A stretch of DNA of 64,000 bases, from contig NC_067204.1 of assembly GCF_026262505.1 (NCBI RefSeq), forward strand, positions 25,265,300 to 25,329,299. Reading direction: 5' to 3'. The notes under the pieces were generated by a model, which did not search any database, had not been told where the DNA came from, and worked only from the letters and a program-made list of their open reading frames with translations. Each line of letters begins with the position of its first letter. Position 1 is the stretch's first letter. Positions 19,562 to 29,874 of the stretch are shown one piece after another. A program made the position numbers and the translations under genes. This DNA comes from Trichomonas vaginalis G3. Lineage: Eukaryota; Parabasalia; Trichomonadida; Trichomonadidae.

Positions 19562-20860
19562 TTATTTTGGTGATTGATCAGTTTTCTTTATTAATCTTCT
19601 CAGTCTATTTTGAAGACTAATTGCAACAGAAATTTCTGAAACAGTGTTTTGTTCTTTTTTCTTTTCTGCGGCATTTCTCATTTTCTCTTCGACTTTTAAG
19701 CATCCATTTTTCAGGATTTGCAGAACTTCTGATGACTTGAAATTTAAATCATCTGTTGCTTCAGATAATATTGTTTTCCCAGTAGTTCCTGGTGCTCTCA
19801 TTGTTGGATCTGCTCCTTTATCAATAAGGAAAGAAATAAATTCTGGTTTACATAAACTCGGATTTGATATTGCTTCAGAAAGAACAGTTCTCCCTTGGTT
19901 ATCCGTAGAATTAATATCAATGCCATGATTAACTAGAAAGTCTATTGCTTTCGTCGCTTTCTCTAATGGTTGTGCTGATAAAGCATAAAATGTTGGAAAT
20001 TTTCCTTGGATATCAACTGTGTCGCAAACAACGCCTTTCTTAAGGAGTAAGTTCATCAGTCCTATATTACCTGTTTCCGCACAAATATGCATCAAAGAGG
20101 CTTGGTTTGGACCAACTAATTTCGCATCTGCTCCCCATTTAAGCAAAAGTTTGACAATTTCGGGTTTATCAAGTTGGATAGCAAACATTAATGGAAATTC
20201 TCCTGTTTCTTTTCTAAAATTGACATTACAACCGAATTTTAGAAGTAATTCAACTCCATTATCTAATCCAAGTCGAATTGCTTGGAAAATTGGAGATTGG
20301 ACAACAGAATATTCTAAACTATAACCATAGCTTAAAAGAAGTTTAAGAATATCGATTTTTTCTTGCTTAATTGCGACAACAATTGGATTAAACTTATTTT
20401 TTGCATCTGACTCAGGATCCATGGCGCCAAGGTCTAAAATATACTTGACAAGCATGTAATTTCCTGTTTTTGTCGCTAAATATAATGGTGTTTTGCCAAA
20501 TGCTGTTTCATTGACATTTACACCCATCGAAAATAAAAACTGAGCGCATTCTATGCTTTGCCCTAATATGGCGTAAATAAATGGAGATATTCCATCAGCC
20601 GATTTTACATTTAAATCGTCAGTAAAACGATAAAGTTCAAGAAGGCACTCAAGAGAATCATAATATGAAATAATATGCGATAATGTAAGATGTTTTGTTG
20701 GTAGTCCTTGAAACGGAGCTAAATTAGTTTCGAAATTGTTGAGAGAGTAAATTGCTTCTTGATTCATCAAGCCATCACCAGATGGGATGTAGTCCTTTAT
20801 GTATCTTTTTAATTTAATGCTATTATTTTGAACAATTGTATTAAAAAGATCTCTATTCAT
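19562..20860 (-). CDS. Ankyrin-repeat protein
   Basis: 432 aa from the ATG at 20860 (MNRDLFNTIVQ). About nine to ten ankyrin repeats span residues ~60-380, for example GISPFIYAILGQSIECAQFL, FGKTPLYLATKTGNYMLVKYI, TGEFPLMFAIQLDKPEIVKLL, QASLMHICAETGNIGLMNLL, QGRTVLSEAISNP. The C terminus is a short basic coiled coil (VEEKMRNAAEKKKEQ). The repeats are divergent from each other, unlike the homogenised ankyrin gene at 54304-56507. Function is likely protein-protein interaction; partners are unknown. An initiator TCATTTTT at 20880-20873 on this strand puts the transcription start about 17 bases before the chosen ATG, which excludes the earlier in-frame ATG at 20899. Confidence 0.85.
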   Translation of the reverse strand: MNRDLFNTIVQNNSIKLKRYIKDYIPSGDGLMNQEAIYSLNNFETNLAPFQGLPTKHLTLSHIISYYDSLECLLELYRFTDDLNVKSADGISPFIYAILGQSIECAQFLFSMGVNVNETAFGKTPLYLATKTGNYMLVKYILDLGAMDPESDAKNKFNPIVVAIKQEKIDILKLLLSYGYSLEYSVVQSPIFQAIRLGLDNGVELLLKFGCNVNFRKETGEFPLMFAIQLDKPEIVKLLLKWGADAKLVGPNQASLMHICAETGNIGLMNLLLKKGVVCDTVDIQGKFPTFYALSAQPLEKATKAIDFLVNHGIDINSTDNQGRTVLSEAISNPSLCKPEFISFLIDKGADPTMRAPGTTGKTILSEATDDLNFKSSEVLQILKNGCLKVEEKMRNAAEKKKEQNTVSEISVAISLQNRLRRLIKKTDQSPK

Positions 20861-20872
20861 TTGACAACATGT

Positions 20873-20880
20873 AAAAATGA
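20873..20880 (-). promoter_or_regulatory. Inr of the ankyrin gene
   Basis: TCATTTTT on the minus strand fits the trichomonad Inr (TCA+1 YTT). The A at 20878 would give an about 17-base leader before the ATG at 20860. Confidence 0.5.
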
Positions 20881-20957
20881 ACAATTGATCTTGAAACAAA
20901 ACTTAAAAAGTACATTGAAATGATATTTCTATTTAGAAAAAACAAAAAACAAACAAA

Positions 20958-21764
20958 TTAATTATCAAAATATTTTCTTTGATTGAATAGAGGTTTTTTG
21001 GCTCGCGAAGGTGGAGCTCCACCTCCATATTGATTTGTAATAACTTTCCAATCAGATCCAAGATCGTTTGGACTCCATTTTTTACCCCAGCCTTCAACTT
21101 CAATTTCTGGTTCACCTTGGATGTCCAATATGTTTTCTGATACTGGCTGTGCAGAAGGTAAGTATCCCTCTGGATATCCTGTTGGATAAATATTTTGATT
21201 TTGAAATGGAGGTGGCTGATTTGCAGTTTGGCTTGCATTTCCTGTATCATCTGGAGGAAGCATTCCTGGTCTGTTATAATTACTGTTTTCATGGGAAATA
21301 TTTGATGATAGATCATTTTTATTGGAATTTGGATTTTGTGATGTATTAAATCCATGATCTAAGTCACTGTTTTCAGCATTTTCTTTCTTTTTATAGCCAC
21401 CTGAAGTATCTTCATTTGTTTTTGGCTTTTCTGAAGATTTTTGTGAGGAAAAAGATGTATTACGATTTTTTGTAGTGTTCTGTTCGGATTTTTCTGAATT
21501 TTGTGAAGATTTGTTTCCCCATCCTTTTAAATCTTCATCAGAATCGGATTGTTGATAGTTCCATGGACTTTTGCTTGTTCCATTGGATGATGTATTTTGA
21601 TTTTGATTAGTTGTTTTATTTCTTTTGGCTTTTTGATATCCGCCTGAAGTATCTATTATTTTTTGTGGGCCATTTTGCTTCTTTGTTTGGAACTTAGTAT
21701 TAGCAGATGCCCATACTGCATCGTCATCGCTTGAATCATCATCTACCCATAAATTTCTAGACAT
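20958..21764 (-). CDS. Disordered acidic Asn/Ser/Gln-rich protein
   Basis: 268 aa starting MSRNLWVDDDSSDDDAVWAS. Almost the whole protein is low-complexity (Asn, Ser, Gln, Lys) with recurring short motifs: DTSGGYQKAKRN and DTSGGYKKKEN, and Trp-containing acidic patches (WVDDDSSDDDAVW, SDSDEDLKGWG, EVEGWGKKWSPNDLG). The repeated Trp-plus-acid patches look like short linear interaction motifs of the kind seen in endocytic or RNA-processing adaptors, but no family is recognised. The sense-strand leader ends AAAAAGTGACAAAATG, with the AAAAGTGAC motif directly before the start. It shares a divergent promoter region with the gene at 22019. Confidence 0.6.
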   Translation of the reverse strand: MSRNLWVDDDSSDDDAVWASANTKFQTKKQNGPQKIIDTSGGYQKAKRNKTTNQNQNTSSNGTSKSPWNYQQSDSDEDLKGWGNKSSQNSEKSEQNTTKNRNTSFSSQKSSEKPKTNEDTSGGYKKKENAENSDLDHGFNTSQNPNSNKNDLSSNISHENSNYNRPGMLPPDDTGNASQTANQPPPFQNQNIYPTGYPEGYLPSAQPVSENILDIQGEPEIEVEGWGKKWSPNDLGSDWKVITNQYGGGAPPSRAKKPLFNQRKYFDN

Positions 21765-21961
21765 TTTGTCACTTTTTATATCAATTTTTTTAGACCCAGA
21801 ACTTTCTTTGATTTTTTTCAGAAACCAGGCTCAAACTAAGCGTTTCTCGATATCTTAAAAGGATTATGATGTGTGAGGTTGTGTATTGGCATAATAACTT
21901 ATATATAATACTTTTCAAGTAAAGATTCCCAGAAAAATAAAGGAAGCAAATAAATTTTTAT

Positions 21962-21976
21962 TGGCGCAACGCGCCA
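21962..21976. promoter_or_regulatory. GC-rich palindrome in a divergent promoter
   Basis: TGGCGC-AAC-GCGCCA, a perfect 6-bp inverted repeat with a 3-base centre, in otherwise AT-rich DNA between two divergent genes, about 30 bases before the Inr of the gene at 22019. The half-site resembles an E2F-type TTSGCGC element. Its role is inferred only. Confidence 0.35.
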
Positions 21977-22003
21977 CTAATTGCCTAAATAGGATTTTAA
22001 AGT

Positions 22004-22011
22004 TTCATTTT
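22004..22011 (+). promoter_or_regulatory. Inr of the ARM-like gene
   Basis: TCATTTTT with the A at 22006, 13 bases before the ATG at 22019; it fits the trichomonad Inr and usual leader length. Confidence 0.55.
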
Positions 22012-22018
22012 TTTATTA

Positions 22019-23509
22019 ATGGATGATGATTACAAAACAGATCTTGTAGGAAACTATAGAGAAAATGAAGCAAATAGCCAAAATGAGGAAATGGATGTAT
22101 TTTCTTTCAATGATCTTAATTTTAAATGTATTTTTTCGAAAAATGTCAACGATCGGATAGGCATATTAAGAGATATAATTTCATGTTTCGAATCAGGAGC
22201 CAAATGCTATCAATTACCTAAAACAGTCATAGGAGCAATTTTCGATTCAATTAAAAACCAAGAATCTCTCGAATTATCAATGCTTTCACTTGAAATACTA
22301 AATATATGCCTTTCTCAAGATGAAAAACAAATCAATCTTTACTTCACACCAAAGATTTGTGAAGATTTACATGAAATCATTCATAATTCTAATGATTTAG
22401 ACCAAATTTGTTTATGTTTCTTATGTGTTTCTTCAATAGCAAAAGGTTTTGAGATGGTAAAAGATCAATTGGAATATGAATTTTTTATTTCCATAGTTTC
22501 ACGAGGTTTTGAAATTGCTTCCTCTTCAGATGTACCAGATAATAAAAGAAATACTATATTGGCCCATTGTTTGCAAATAATCCCAGTACTTTCGGAAATT
22601 TCAATTCCAAATGAAAAATTTGTTGAATATATTAACAGTATCATACCATATTTAAAGGATTGTCTTCAAGTAGAAACCCTTAGTTCTGATACAATTGTTT
22701 TAATTTCAACATTTATTGAGAAAAAATTTGAATTAGTTTCAGATATCTTTAACAACCAAGATTTTCTTACAGATATCTTTGATTTGATCGAAGATGATCC
22801 AAAGATCAATGTGAACATCATGAAATTAGTTCATAATCTTGTTTTACATAATATTTACATTTCTCCTTTTGTAATTAGTTCTTCATTCTTCTCAAGCTTC
22901 ACTGTATATGACCAATCGAATACTGAAGAGTATTTACAAGAAGTTTACAATGTTTTAGGCTGTCTTGTTGATTCTTTCAACAAAATTAAAGATGATTTCG
23001 AAGATCAAGAGTTAATTACGTTAGCTGTTAATAATATAGTTGACAGCTGGCCAAACATTGTTAGTTCTACCTTGGAATTGCTTGATAATTCATTTTCAGA
23101 GATGAAAACGAAAATTTCTAAATTTATTTGTGGTTTATTACAAATTGGAGGACAAATAAGTGCAATAACATTATGTGGTAATAATGAATTGATTGATAAA
23201 CTTGTAGATGCTGCAGAAGGATCAGATAAAGAAACTGCTTTATTAGTTATTAAACAACTCATAAATTTAGTTAGTTTCAAGACAGAAACATTCACCGGAC
23301 AGTCATTTCAGAAGAGTAACTTCTTCCAACCAGTTTTTCTCAGTGAAGAATTTCAGAGTAAAATTGATGACTTGGAGGAACAGTTTGAAGATGACGAAAA
23401 GTTTTGTGCTGCTGTTGATGTACTAAGAAACGCTGTTATTGAGCTAAGTGAGAATCCAGATGAACCAATTAACCAAATTGGACTTCCTGAAATTCAAATT
23501 GATATATAA
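22019..23509 (+). CDS. ARM-like helical-repeat protein, paralogue of the gene at 26674
   Basis: 496 aa. An acidic N terminus (MDDDYKTDLVGNYRENEANSQNEEMD) is followed by about 420 residues of helices with armadillo-like spacing (for example LELSMLSLEILNICLSQDEKQ, ISKFICGLLQIGGQISAITL) and an acidic C terminus. No named domain. The gene at 26674-28197 has the same length, the same acidic start, the same helix pattern and a similar end, so the two are diverged members of one family, separated by the Hsp70 gene. The initiator at 22004 gives a 13-base leader. Function unknown. Confidence 0.75.
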   Translation: MDDDYKTDLVGNYRENEANSQNEEMDVFSFNDLNFKCIFSKNVNDRIGILRDIISCFESGAKCYQLPKTVIGAIFDSIKNQESLELSMLSLEILNICLSQDEKQINLYFTPKICEDLHEIIHNSNDLDQICLCFLCVSSIAKGFEMVKDQLEYEFFISIVSRGFEIASSSDVPDNKRNTILAHCLQIIPVLSEISIPNEKFVEYINSIIPYLKDCLQVETLSSDTIVLISTFIEKKFELVSDIFNNQDFLTDIFDLIEDDPKINVNIMKLVHNLVLHNIYISPFVISSSFFSSFTVYDQSNTEEYLQEVYNVLGCLVDSFNKIKDDFEDQELITLAVNNIVDSWPNIVSSTLELLDNSFSEMKTKISKFICGLLQIGGQISAITLCGNNELIDKLVDAAEGSDKETALLVIKQLINLVSFKTETFTGQSFQKSNFFQPVFLSEEFQSKIDDLEEQFEDDEKFCAAVDVLRNAVIELSENPDEPINQIGLPEIQIDI

Positions 23510-23877
23510 TACATTTTTTGTTTAGATGCAATCATATTATTATTTTTCTTCAATTTCTCTTAGTTTATTTGACATCAAAACTTTACCTCACAATTTTCTA
23601 AGATCAAAAGTTATAATAATAACTATATAGTGCCTTATACGGCTGTTAAACTTTTTTACTGTTAAAATAAATATATCCAGCAATTGGAAAGAGCATCCTT
23701 AAAAGTGAACTCATTAAAATGCTTTAAAATAGTCTGCAGGAGTTTCTGTGCAAAGAGAAAGGTTTTAAATATTTGTAAGTATCTTTTTAAAACCTTCTCG
23801 AAATTAATGAAATAATATTAAAAATAATAAAATTTTTATTAATTAAAATGAATACAGTAAATAGAATTAATAAGAAC
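23510..23877. other. Convergent intergenic region
   Basis: 368 AT-rich bases between the 3' ends of the ARM-like gene and Hsp70. Nothing recognised. Confidence 0.45.
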
Positions 23878-25767
23878 TTACTTCTTGTTCTTGTTGGTGT
23901 TGTTATCGCTGATAGCGTTGTAGATTTCCATTGATGCAGCCTTAAGAGCATCATACTTCTCTTCGATCTTCTTTTCATCGTTTCCAGCGATTGCATCCTT
24001 GAGATCCTTGACAGAATCTCTGATTCTCTTCAACAAGTCAGCTGGCAACTTCTTTTCGTTTTCAGAAATTGTCTTCTCGATCTCGTTGATGTACTGTTTC
24101 ATAGCGTACTTCTTCTCGAGAATCTCACGCTTCTTCTTGTCTTCAGCTGCGTGTTTCTCAGCGTCTTGGACCATCTTAGCGATTTCATCCTGAGAAAGGC
24201 CACCGTGTTGCTGGATTGTCATCTGTTGTTCCTTGTTTGTCTGTTTATCCTTGGCGGAAACGTGAACAATTGAGTTTGCATCGATATCGAATGTGACTTC
24301 GATCTTTGGAACACCGCGTGGTGCTGGAGGAATTCCTACTAATGTGAATTCACCGAGAAGTTTGTTTCCTTCTACGAGATCTCTTTCTCCCTGGAAAACT
24401 CTGATGTTTACGTGTGTCTGGCCATCAGCAGCTGTTGTGAACTCCTGGGACTTCTTTGTTGGGACAACAGTGTTACGTGGGATCAATCTGGAGAAAACTC
24501 CACCCATTGTTTCGATACCAAGAGAAAGTGGAGTGACATCAAGAAGAACAATGTCCTTGTGATCACCGCGCATGACGGAGCCTTGGATGGAGGCACCAAT
24601 AGCGACAACTTCATCGGGATTAACACCACGGAATGGATCCTTTCCGAAGAATTCTTTGACGGAATCGATGACCTTTGGCATTCTTGTCATACCACCGACA
24701 AGGATGACTTCATTGATCTGCTGTGGTGTAAGGCCGGCATCTTTGAGGCAGTTCTTGCATGGATTGATTGTACGAGCGATGAGATGCTGTGTAATCTTTT
24801 CGAATGTAGCACGAGTGATTGGCATCTGAAGGTGCTTTGGTCCAGCGCCTGTAGCTGTAATGTAAGGAAGGTTGATTTCTGTTGTCATCATAGAAGATAA
24901 CTCGCATTTGGCCTTTTCGACGGCTTCACGGATTCTCTGAAGGGCAAGTGGATCCTTAGCAAGGTCAATTTGGTTCTTGGCCTGGAAATCTTGGATGACG
25001 TACTTCATAAGAGCGGCATCGAAATCTTCACCACCGAGGAATGTATCACCGTTTGTAGCTTTGACCTCAAAAACGCCATCCTTGGAGATTTCAAGAATGG
25101 AAAAATCGAATGTGCCACCACCAAGATCGAAAACAGCGACTGTTTGGCCTTGTTTACGTTCTGTGCCGTAAGCGAGGGCAGCAGCTGTTGGTTCGTTGAG
25201 TGTTCTCATAACATTGAGGCCTGCGATCTTGCCTGCGTCCTTTGTGGCCTGGCGCTGTGAATCGTTGAAGTAAGCTGGAACAGTAATGACTGCATCCTTA
25301 ACAGAAGTGCCCAAATAGGCCTCGGCTGTTTCCTTCATCTTCATGAGAACGAAGGCACCGATCTGGGATGGTGAATACTCGTTTCCTTTCTCATCTTTGA
25401 CCCAAGCATCTCCGCTCTTGGCTTTAACGATCTGGTAAGGAACCATTTCGCGGCATTTCTTAGTCATTTCATCATCAAATGAACAACCAATCAAACGCTT
25501 TGTAGCAAAGAAAGTTGACTTTGAATTTGTAATTGCCTGACGCTTGGCCTGCTCACCAACGAGTCTCTCGCCTGTGTTGGTGAAAGCAACAATTGATGGT
25601 GTTGTTCTAACACCTTCAGCGTTCTGAATAACCTTTGGTGTGCCACCTTCAACAACTGAAACACAAGAGTTTGTTGTACCAAGGTCGATACCAATAATTG
25701 GTGTCATACCAGCGGCAAAGCCACGGCTGAATAAGGATGATGTACTCCTGGCAACACTACTTAACAT
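23878..25767 (-). CDS. Hydrogenosomal (mitochondrial-type) Hsp70
   Basis: 629 aa, DnaK/mortalin class. The N terminus [17 protein letters not shown] is a typical hydrogenosomal presequence (MLSS..., Arg near the cleavage site). The ATPase domain shows [13 protein letters not shown] (26-38), [33 protein letters not shown] and [10 protein letters not shown]; the substrate-binding domain shows [19 protein letters not shown] and [15 protein letters not shown]. The C terminus lacks the cytosolic EEVD, as expected. It would drive import into, and folding inside, the hydrogenosome together with DnaJ and GrpE partners and support Fe-S cluster assembly. Codon use is GC-rich at third positions, indicating strong expression. 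The leader has CCACTTA a few bases before the ATG, an initiator-like sequence. Confidence 0.95.
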   Translation of the reverse strand: MLSSVARSTSSLFSRGFAAGMTPIIGIDLGTTNSCVSVVEGGTPKVIQNAEGVRTTPSIVAFTNTGERLVGEQAKRQAITNSKSTFFATKRLIGCSFDDEMTKKCREMVPYQIVKAKSGDAWVKDEKGNEYSPSQIGAFVLMKMKETAEAYLGTSVKDAVITVPAYFNDSQRQATKDAGKIAGLNVMRTLNEPTAAALAYGTERKQGQTVAVFDLGGGTFDFSILEISKDGVFEVKATNGDTFLGGEDFDAALMKYVIQDFQAKNQIDLAKDPLALQRIREAVEKAKCELSSMMTTEINLPYITATGAGPKHLQMPITRATFEKITQHLIARTINPCKNCLKDAGLTPQQINEVILVGGMTRMPKVIDSVKEFFGKDPFRGVNPDEVVAIGASIQGSVMRGDHKDIVLLDVTPLSLGIETMGGVFSRLIPRNTVVPTKKSQEFTTAADGQTHVNIRVFQGERDLVEGNKLLGEFTLVGIPPAPRGVPKIEVTFDIDANSIVHVSAKDKQTNKEQQMTIQQHGGLSQDEIAKMVQDAEKHAAEDKKKREILEKKYAMKQYINEIEKTISENEKKLPADLLKRIRDSVKDLKDAIAGNDEKKIEEKYDALKAASMEIYNAISDNNTNKNKK

Positions 25768-26673
25768 TTAAGTGGTCGTGTAAACTTCTCACTTTCGATC
25801 GGTACTATCGGCCTTCAAAATTTTGATTGATTCTCTCAAATATTTGAATGACCTTCTCAATTTTATGAAAAATATTATCTGATCGAATAGGTTTATAGTT
25901 AGCGGGATGTATATTGTGAATTTTCGTCGAGAATAAGATATTCACTAGGAACAAGGCATGATTATCACAAATGCGAAAAACAACTTTTGGAAAATTTTCC
26001 CAAAATGGTGTTGCTTGTTAAAAAATGAAAACAGAATAGGATTTTGCATAAGAATGTGTATTTAACATTCGAATTTATGACAAAATTTTGAGCAATCGGT
26101 TCAGCTACGAAAATTTGAAGGGGTAATTATTTGGAGTTATTGATAGTTTGTAAGTATTATACTAATGTATAACGAGTTTGATCATTTATGTCTTATATTT
26201 CTCTGTTTTGAAAATAAAAGATTGAAATTAAGGGTTCTGCATGTGAGAGCATTGAAGTATAAGCTGAAAAATAGCTTCAAAGCTTCTGCATTGTGGTATA
26301 TAAATCGAATTCAATATAAAAGCATTACATAATATATTAAAAGCTTATTATAGGTCCTTCTATATGAATATTTCAGTATAAATCTGTGCATCTACGAATA
26401 ATATGTTGATGTGTGTACATAGGGTTTATGAATATGAAACAAATTAAAAATGAACGGTATATCGGGAGATTCATACTGACAAAGTGCAACATTACACGGT
26501 TTCATGTCACTATGTGTCATTTTTGGAGATATTGCCTGCGCATGGTTCCAGGAATGGCACATTGTTTCGCAATCTTATACTGAAAACGTGAAAAAAGCGA
26601 ACAATTGTCTTACTATTTTGTCTTTCATCTACAGTGTCATATGATACGATTCAATTTGTTTCCATTTAAAAAT
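25768..26673. other. Divergent intergenic region
   Basis: About 900 bases between Hsp70 (-) and the ARM-like gene (+). It carries both promoters. GTCACTATGTGTCATTTTTGG near 26504-26525 contains two initiator-like TCA elements, but about 150 bases from the ATG. No transposon ends, RNA genes or relics seen. Confidence 0.45.
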
Positions 26674-28197
26674 ATGGAAGACCCATCGAATGATAATCAT
26701 TTAGAAGAAAATAATGAAATCAATAAAGAATCACAAGATGGGGCAAGTAATAGAAATGATTATAGTTTCTTCGATAATCTTGTGCCATTTTCGCCAATTG
26801 AAATGGCTTCACAAATTGATTACTTAATTTCAATATTTCAAGATACATTAGATGAAAAACCAGTTACAGTTATTGGTATATTAGCAAGTATTAGTAGAGT
26901 AATTAGAATACATTGCAATAATCTACAATTATTTGAATTTTTGAAGTCACAAACCAAATTTGCCAATATTCTATACGAATATTTTGTTTTATTCAATGAT
27001 CAAGATGTATTAGTAGAGGTTTCACGTATTTATAACTATATTTCAAATTCAAATGATTTAGATCTTCTTCAGGCATATTTCCAAAAGAATGCAATAGATT
27101 TATTGATCAAAAGAATTATAGAACCAGATGATACCTTTTTATTATCCACTTCACTTATGCAAATTCCGGATAATACTCTCAAAGAAAAAGCAAAATATGA
27201 TATAGTAATGGGTTTATTAGCAACATTATCGAATCTAGCTACTTCATGTATGTATGAAATAGAAAAAATGCAATACGCCATCGAAATAATGCTACAATAT
27301 TCTTTACATTCACCAAAGATCATTAAACCATATGTTTGTCAAACTTTATTTGGTTTATGTCAATATTTCTATCTTTACGATAAAGAACATGAAACTTTTC
27401 ATGAGGAACTTTATCATCAACTCCAGGAGCATTTACAGAGCTTAATGAACTCTGATGACATTCAGATTATTTCTATAGCATGCAATCTTTATCTTCTTTT
27501 GATAAATGCGTTAAAATCTACGTCAATTGATGATCATATGCAAGAATTTATCGGATTGATGGGTGAATGCATAGAACGACTTCCAGATCCAAATCCATTG
27601 TATTATAACAGTGTTTGGAAAGATTTTGTTCAAAATTTCCTTGAATTATTATTAGTATTTAATCAATTACAAGATGGACCATTCTTTGTAGGGAGAATTC
27701 TTAACTGGGATCTTCTATGGTCCAAGTTCCATGGATGGAGTGACGATTGTGATGTAATTTTCTTAGAAAAAATGGCAAATCTTTTTTCAGCTGATAAAAG
27801 TCCGCTGCAGATAGAAAATGTATTTAGTAAGTTATTACCTTTATATGATCAAGTCAATACTGGTTCAAAAATACAAATTATGAAGATAATTTTTTCATCT
27901 TTTTCAGAATTGGATAATGAACAGAAAGAAATGCTCCTAGATAAGGAATTTCTAATGAGCATTGAAATTATATCAACTTCAAATGCTGATGCTGCTCTTT
28001 ATTACTTAAATATCTTTAATTTGCTTCTTGACTACGTAATGCAGAGTGAAGAACTCAAAATAAAATATGGAGAACAGTTTTCTGACTTGTCAACCATAGA
28101 AGATATTTCAGAAATGGCAGAAACAGATCAAAAATTTGAGCAACATGCAATTCTTTGCGAAGAGATTCTATCAAAGGCTGGGGTTGATGATGACTAA
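26674..28197 (+). CDS. ARM-like helical-repeat protein, paralogue of the gene at 22019
   Basis: 507 aa from the ATG at 26674 (MEDPSNDNHLEENNEINKESQ). Acidic, Asn-rich first ~45 residues, then helices with ARM-like spacing throughout (TVIGILASISRVIRIHCNNLQLFEFLK, IIKPYVCQTLFGLCQYFYLYD, GSKIQIMKIIFSSFSELDNEQKEML) and an acidic end (EILSKAGVDDD). No named family. I used this ATG because the frame upstream carries only hydrophobic filler and this start reproduces the acidic start of the paralogue. Function unknown; ARM folds usually bind other proteins. Confidence 0.72.
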   Translation: MEDPSNDNHLEENNEINKESQDGASNRNDYSFFDNLVPFSPIEMASQIDYLISIFQDTLDEKPVTVIGILASISRVIRIHCNNLQLFEFLKSQTKFANILYEYFVLFNDQDVLVEVSRIYNYISNSNDLDLLQAYFQKNAIDLLIKRIIEPDDTFLLSTSLMQIPDNTLKEKAKYDIVMGLLATLSNLATSCMYEIEKMQYAIEIMLQYSLHSPKIIKPYVCQTLFGLCQYFYLYDKEHETFHEELYHQLQEHLQSLMNSDDIQIISIACNLYLLLINALKSTSIDDHMQEFIGLMGECIERLPDPNPLYYNSVWKDFVQNFLELLLVFNQLQDGPFFVGRILNWDLLWSKFHGWSDDCDVIFLEKMANLFSADKSPLQIENVFSKLLPLYDQVNTGSKIQIMKIIFSSFSELDNEQKEMLLDKEFLMSIEIISTSNADAALYYLNIFNLLLDYVMQSEELKIKYGEQFSDLSTIEDISEMAETDQKFEQHAILCEEILSKAGVDDD

Positions 28198-28640
28198 TCA
28201 TATATAATAAACTGTTTATATTATTAATTATATTTTCCTATTTACACATAAAATTACGTTTTCCAATTCAATAATTGCTATGTTTAAGTCAACCAATGTT
28301 TATTATGAAGCTTGCTTGATTATGAATGATGGAATTTGTTACACATTACGGAAATGAATTCAATTCGAAAAATATATACTACTTTTAGTGATCTAAGTAG
28401 TCTTCAATTTATAATGGTCCATATTGGATAGTAATTATATTAATGGTTTAACCTCAAATGCATTTATAAAAAATTATAAAAGATTGATAAAAATTAATAA
28501 ACAAAACAACAAAGCATTTAATATAAAGACAAATCTAAGCAAGAAAATCTGATATATTGAATCAATATATCTAAACAATAATATAATAATGGTAGAAGCA
28601 AATCTACTTGTAATAAAGAATATTTTTGGAAGTAAGCAAC
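28198..28640. other. Convergent intergenic region
   Basis: About 440 AT-rich bases between the 3' ends of the ARM-like gene and the tetraspanin. Nothing recognised. Confidence 0.45.
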
Positions 28641-29318
28641 TCAAAATACTGGTTCTGGTGTATTGGAAATAAGTTGATTATGTGTTCTGTTTGAATGATG
28701 TCTCCGAGTTCTTCCAACAACAAATATGAAGCCTAATGCAATCAGTATTAGAGAAGCTTGTAGTAAGAATATTGTTCCCGTTGTCAAAAAATTATTTCGC
28801 AAATTTGACATCAATGTAGGATAACATGCATTCGCATATGGTAATGTACATTTATCTTTAATAAATTCGTATGATTTGAAGAAGCCGCAGCATTGGAAAA
28901 ACTCCTGAATAGCAATTATTTCTTTTTGGTTTAATAATTGGAGCCAAGACTCCCATTTTGAGGATATTATAGCTTCTGGGTATAGTTTAAAAGATAAACC
29001 ATAGTAATATTGAACCATTGCAGATGCAAAAATAATTGCAGCTGTTACTGTAATCTGTATTTTGCCTAATGTAAGCTTTGTTAGTACAAGAGAAATTATT
29101 GAAAGGAGTATTAAGCCGATAGAATACGTTTCCGCATTTATGAAATCTTGTAATAAAAATGTAAGATTTGCCTTATCAAGCCATTGCTTAGTTGTTAATA
29201 ATGACCATACTGCTGATAGTAATGATAAAATTAGACAAACTAAAGCAATGAATAAGAAATTCATGAAACACAAAAAAATGTCAAAAATTAACTTAATTTT
29301 CCTTTTATACATATTCAT
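28641..29318 (-). CDS. Tetraspanin
   Basis: 225 aa. Four membrane segments at about residues 10-37, 60-83, 86-106 and 178-202, with a large loop between the third and fourth. The loop carries the hallmark CCG motif (residues 143-145 in EFFQCCGFFKSY) and later cysteines in DKCTLPYANACYPTL, consistent with the tetraspanin disulphide pattern; the short cytoplasmic tail is basic (VVGRTRRHHSNRTHN). Tetraspanins in trichomonads sit at the cell surface and in exosome-like vesicles and organise adhesion platforms. An alternative ATG two codons downstream would not matter. Confidence 0.88.
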   Translation of the reverse strand: MNMYKRKIKLIFDIFLCFMNFLFIALVCLILSLLSAVWSLLTTKQWLDKANLTFLLQDFINAETYSIGLILLSIISLVLTKLTLGKIQITVTAAIIFASAMVQYYYGLSFKLYPEAIISSKWESWLQLLNQKEIIAIQEFFQCCGFFKSYEFIKDKCTLPYANACYPTLMSNLRNNFLTTGTIFLLQASLILIALGFIFVVGRTRRHHSNRTHNQLISNTPEPVF

Positions 29319-29864
29319 TACATTGTATTATGTTAATGCAAAGTAATGTGTTTACATCTTCAATGAGTAAAGTTCTTCCAGTCCTTCCATTATTTAAAAG
29401 AACTCAGAAGAAATATGCCAAATGATTGTGTGAATCTATCTACTCGAAAGCGTATATGCTTAAAGACATACGCTGTCAGCAATGACTACTTTTTCATGCA
29501 TTTATTTATTGAGTTACTAGAGCTATTTCAGGCTTTTTGAGAGCGTTCCTACTAGATCCATCGTATGTTGAGTTTGAGAAAGGCATACATTGTTTGATTT
29601 TGATACTTTTCCCACAATCAATATCGAAGATCTTCAACAGCCAAAAAAAGAAAGAGGAGTAAAGAAGAAAATGCAGAAAAATAGAGAACAGAAAAGAAGA
29701 AAAGGAGAGAAAAGAATATCAAATTGAATATGATACGTTCTTAATATTGCCGAGGGAGAGGAGCCGTGGATGGGCGATTTCTGACTCCATTCTACCGCAC
29801 AGAAATATAATATTTCTCGTCAAAAAAAAGTAGGCAAAAAATTGCTTTTAAAATTTTGTTAATA
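29319..29864. other. Divergent intergenic region with purine-rich stretch
   Basis: About 550 bases. 29640-29720 is strongly purine-rich (AAGAAGAAAAGGAGAG type), and 29750-29810 is locally GC-richer than its surroundings. No gene, RNA or repeat structure could be supported. Confidence 0.4.
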
Positions 29865-29872
29865 TCATTTTT
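29865..29872 (+). promoter_or_regulatory. Inr of the small gene at 29875
   Basis: TCATTTTT, A at 29867, eight bases before the ATG. It is among the best Inr matches in the window and is the main reason to accept the small downstream ORF. Confidence 0.55.
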
Positions 29873-29874
29873 GA

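Noticed and set aside
24412-24900. 162-codon plus-strand frame opposite Hsp70
   Set aside because: It is the antisense shadow of a strongly biased conserved gene.
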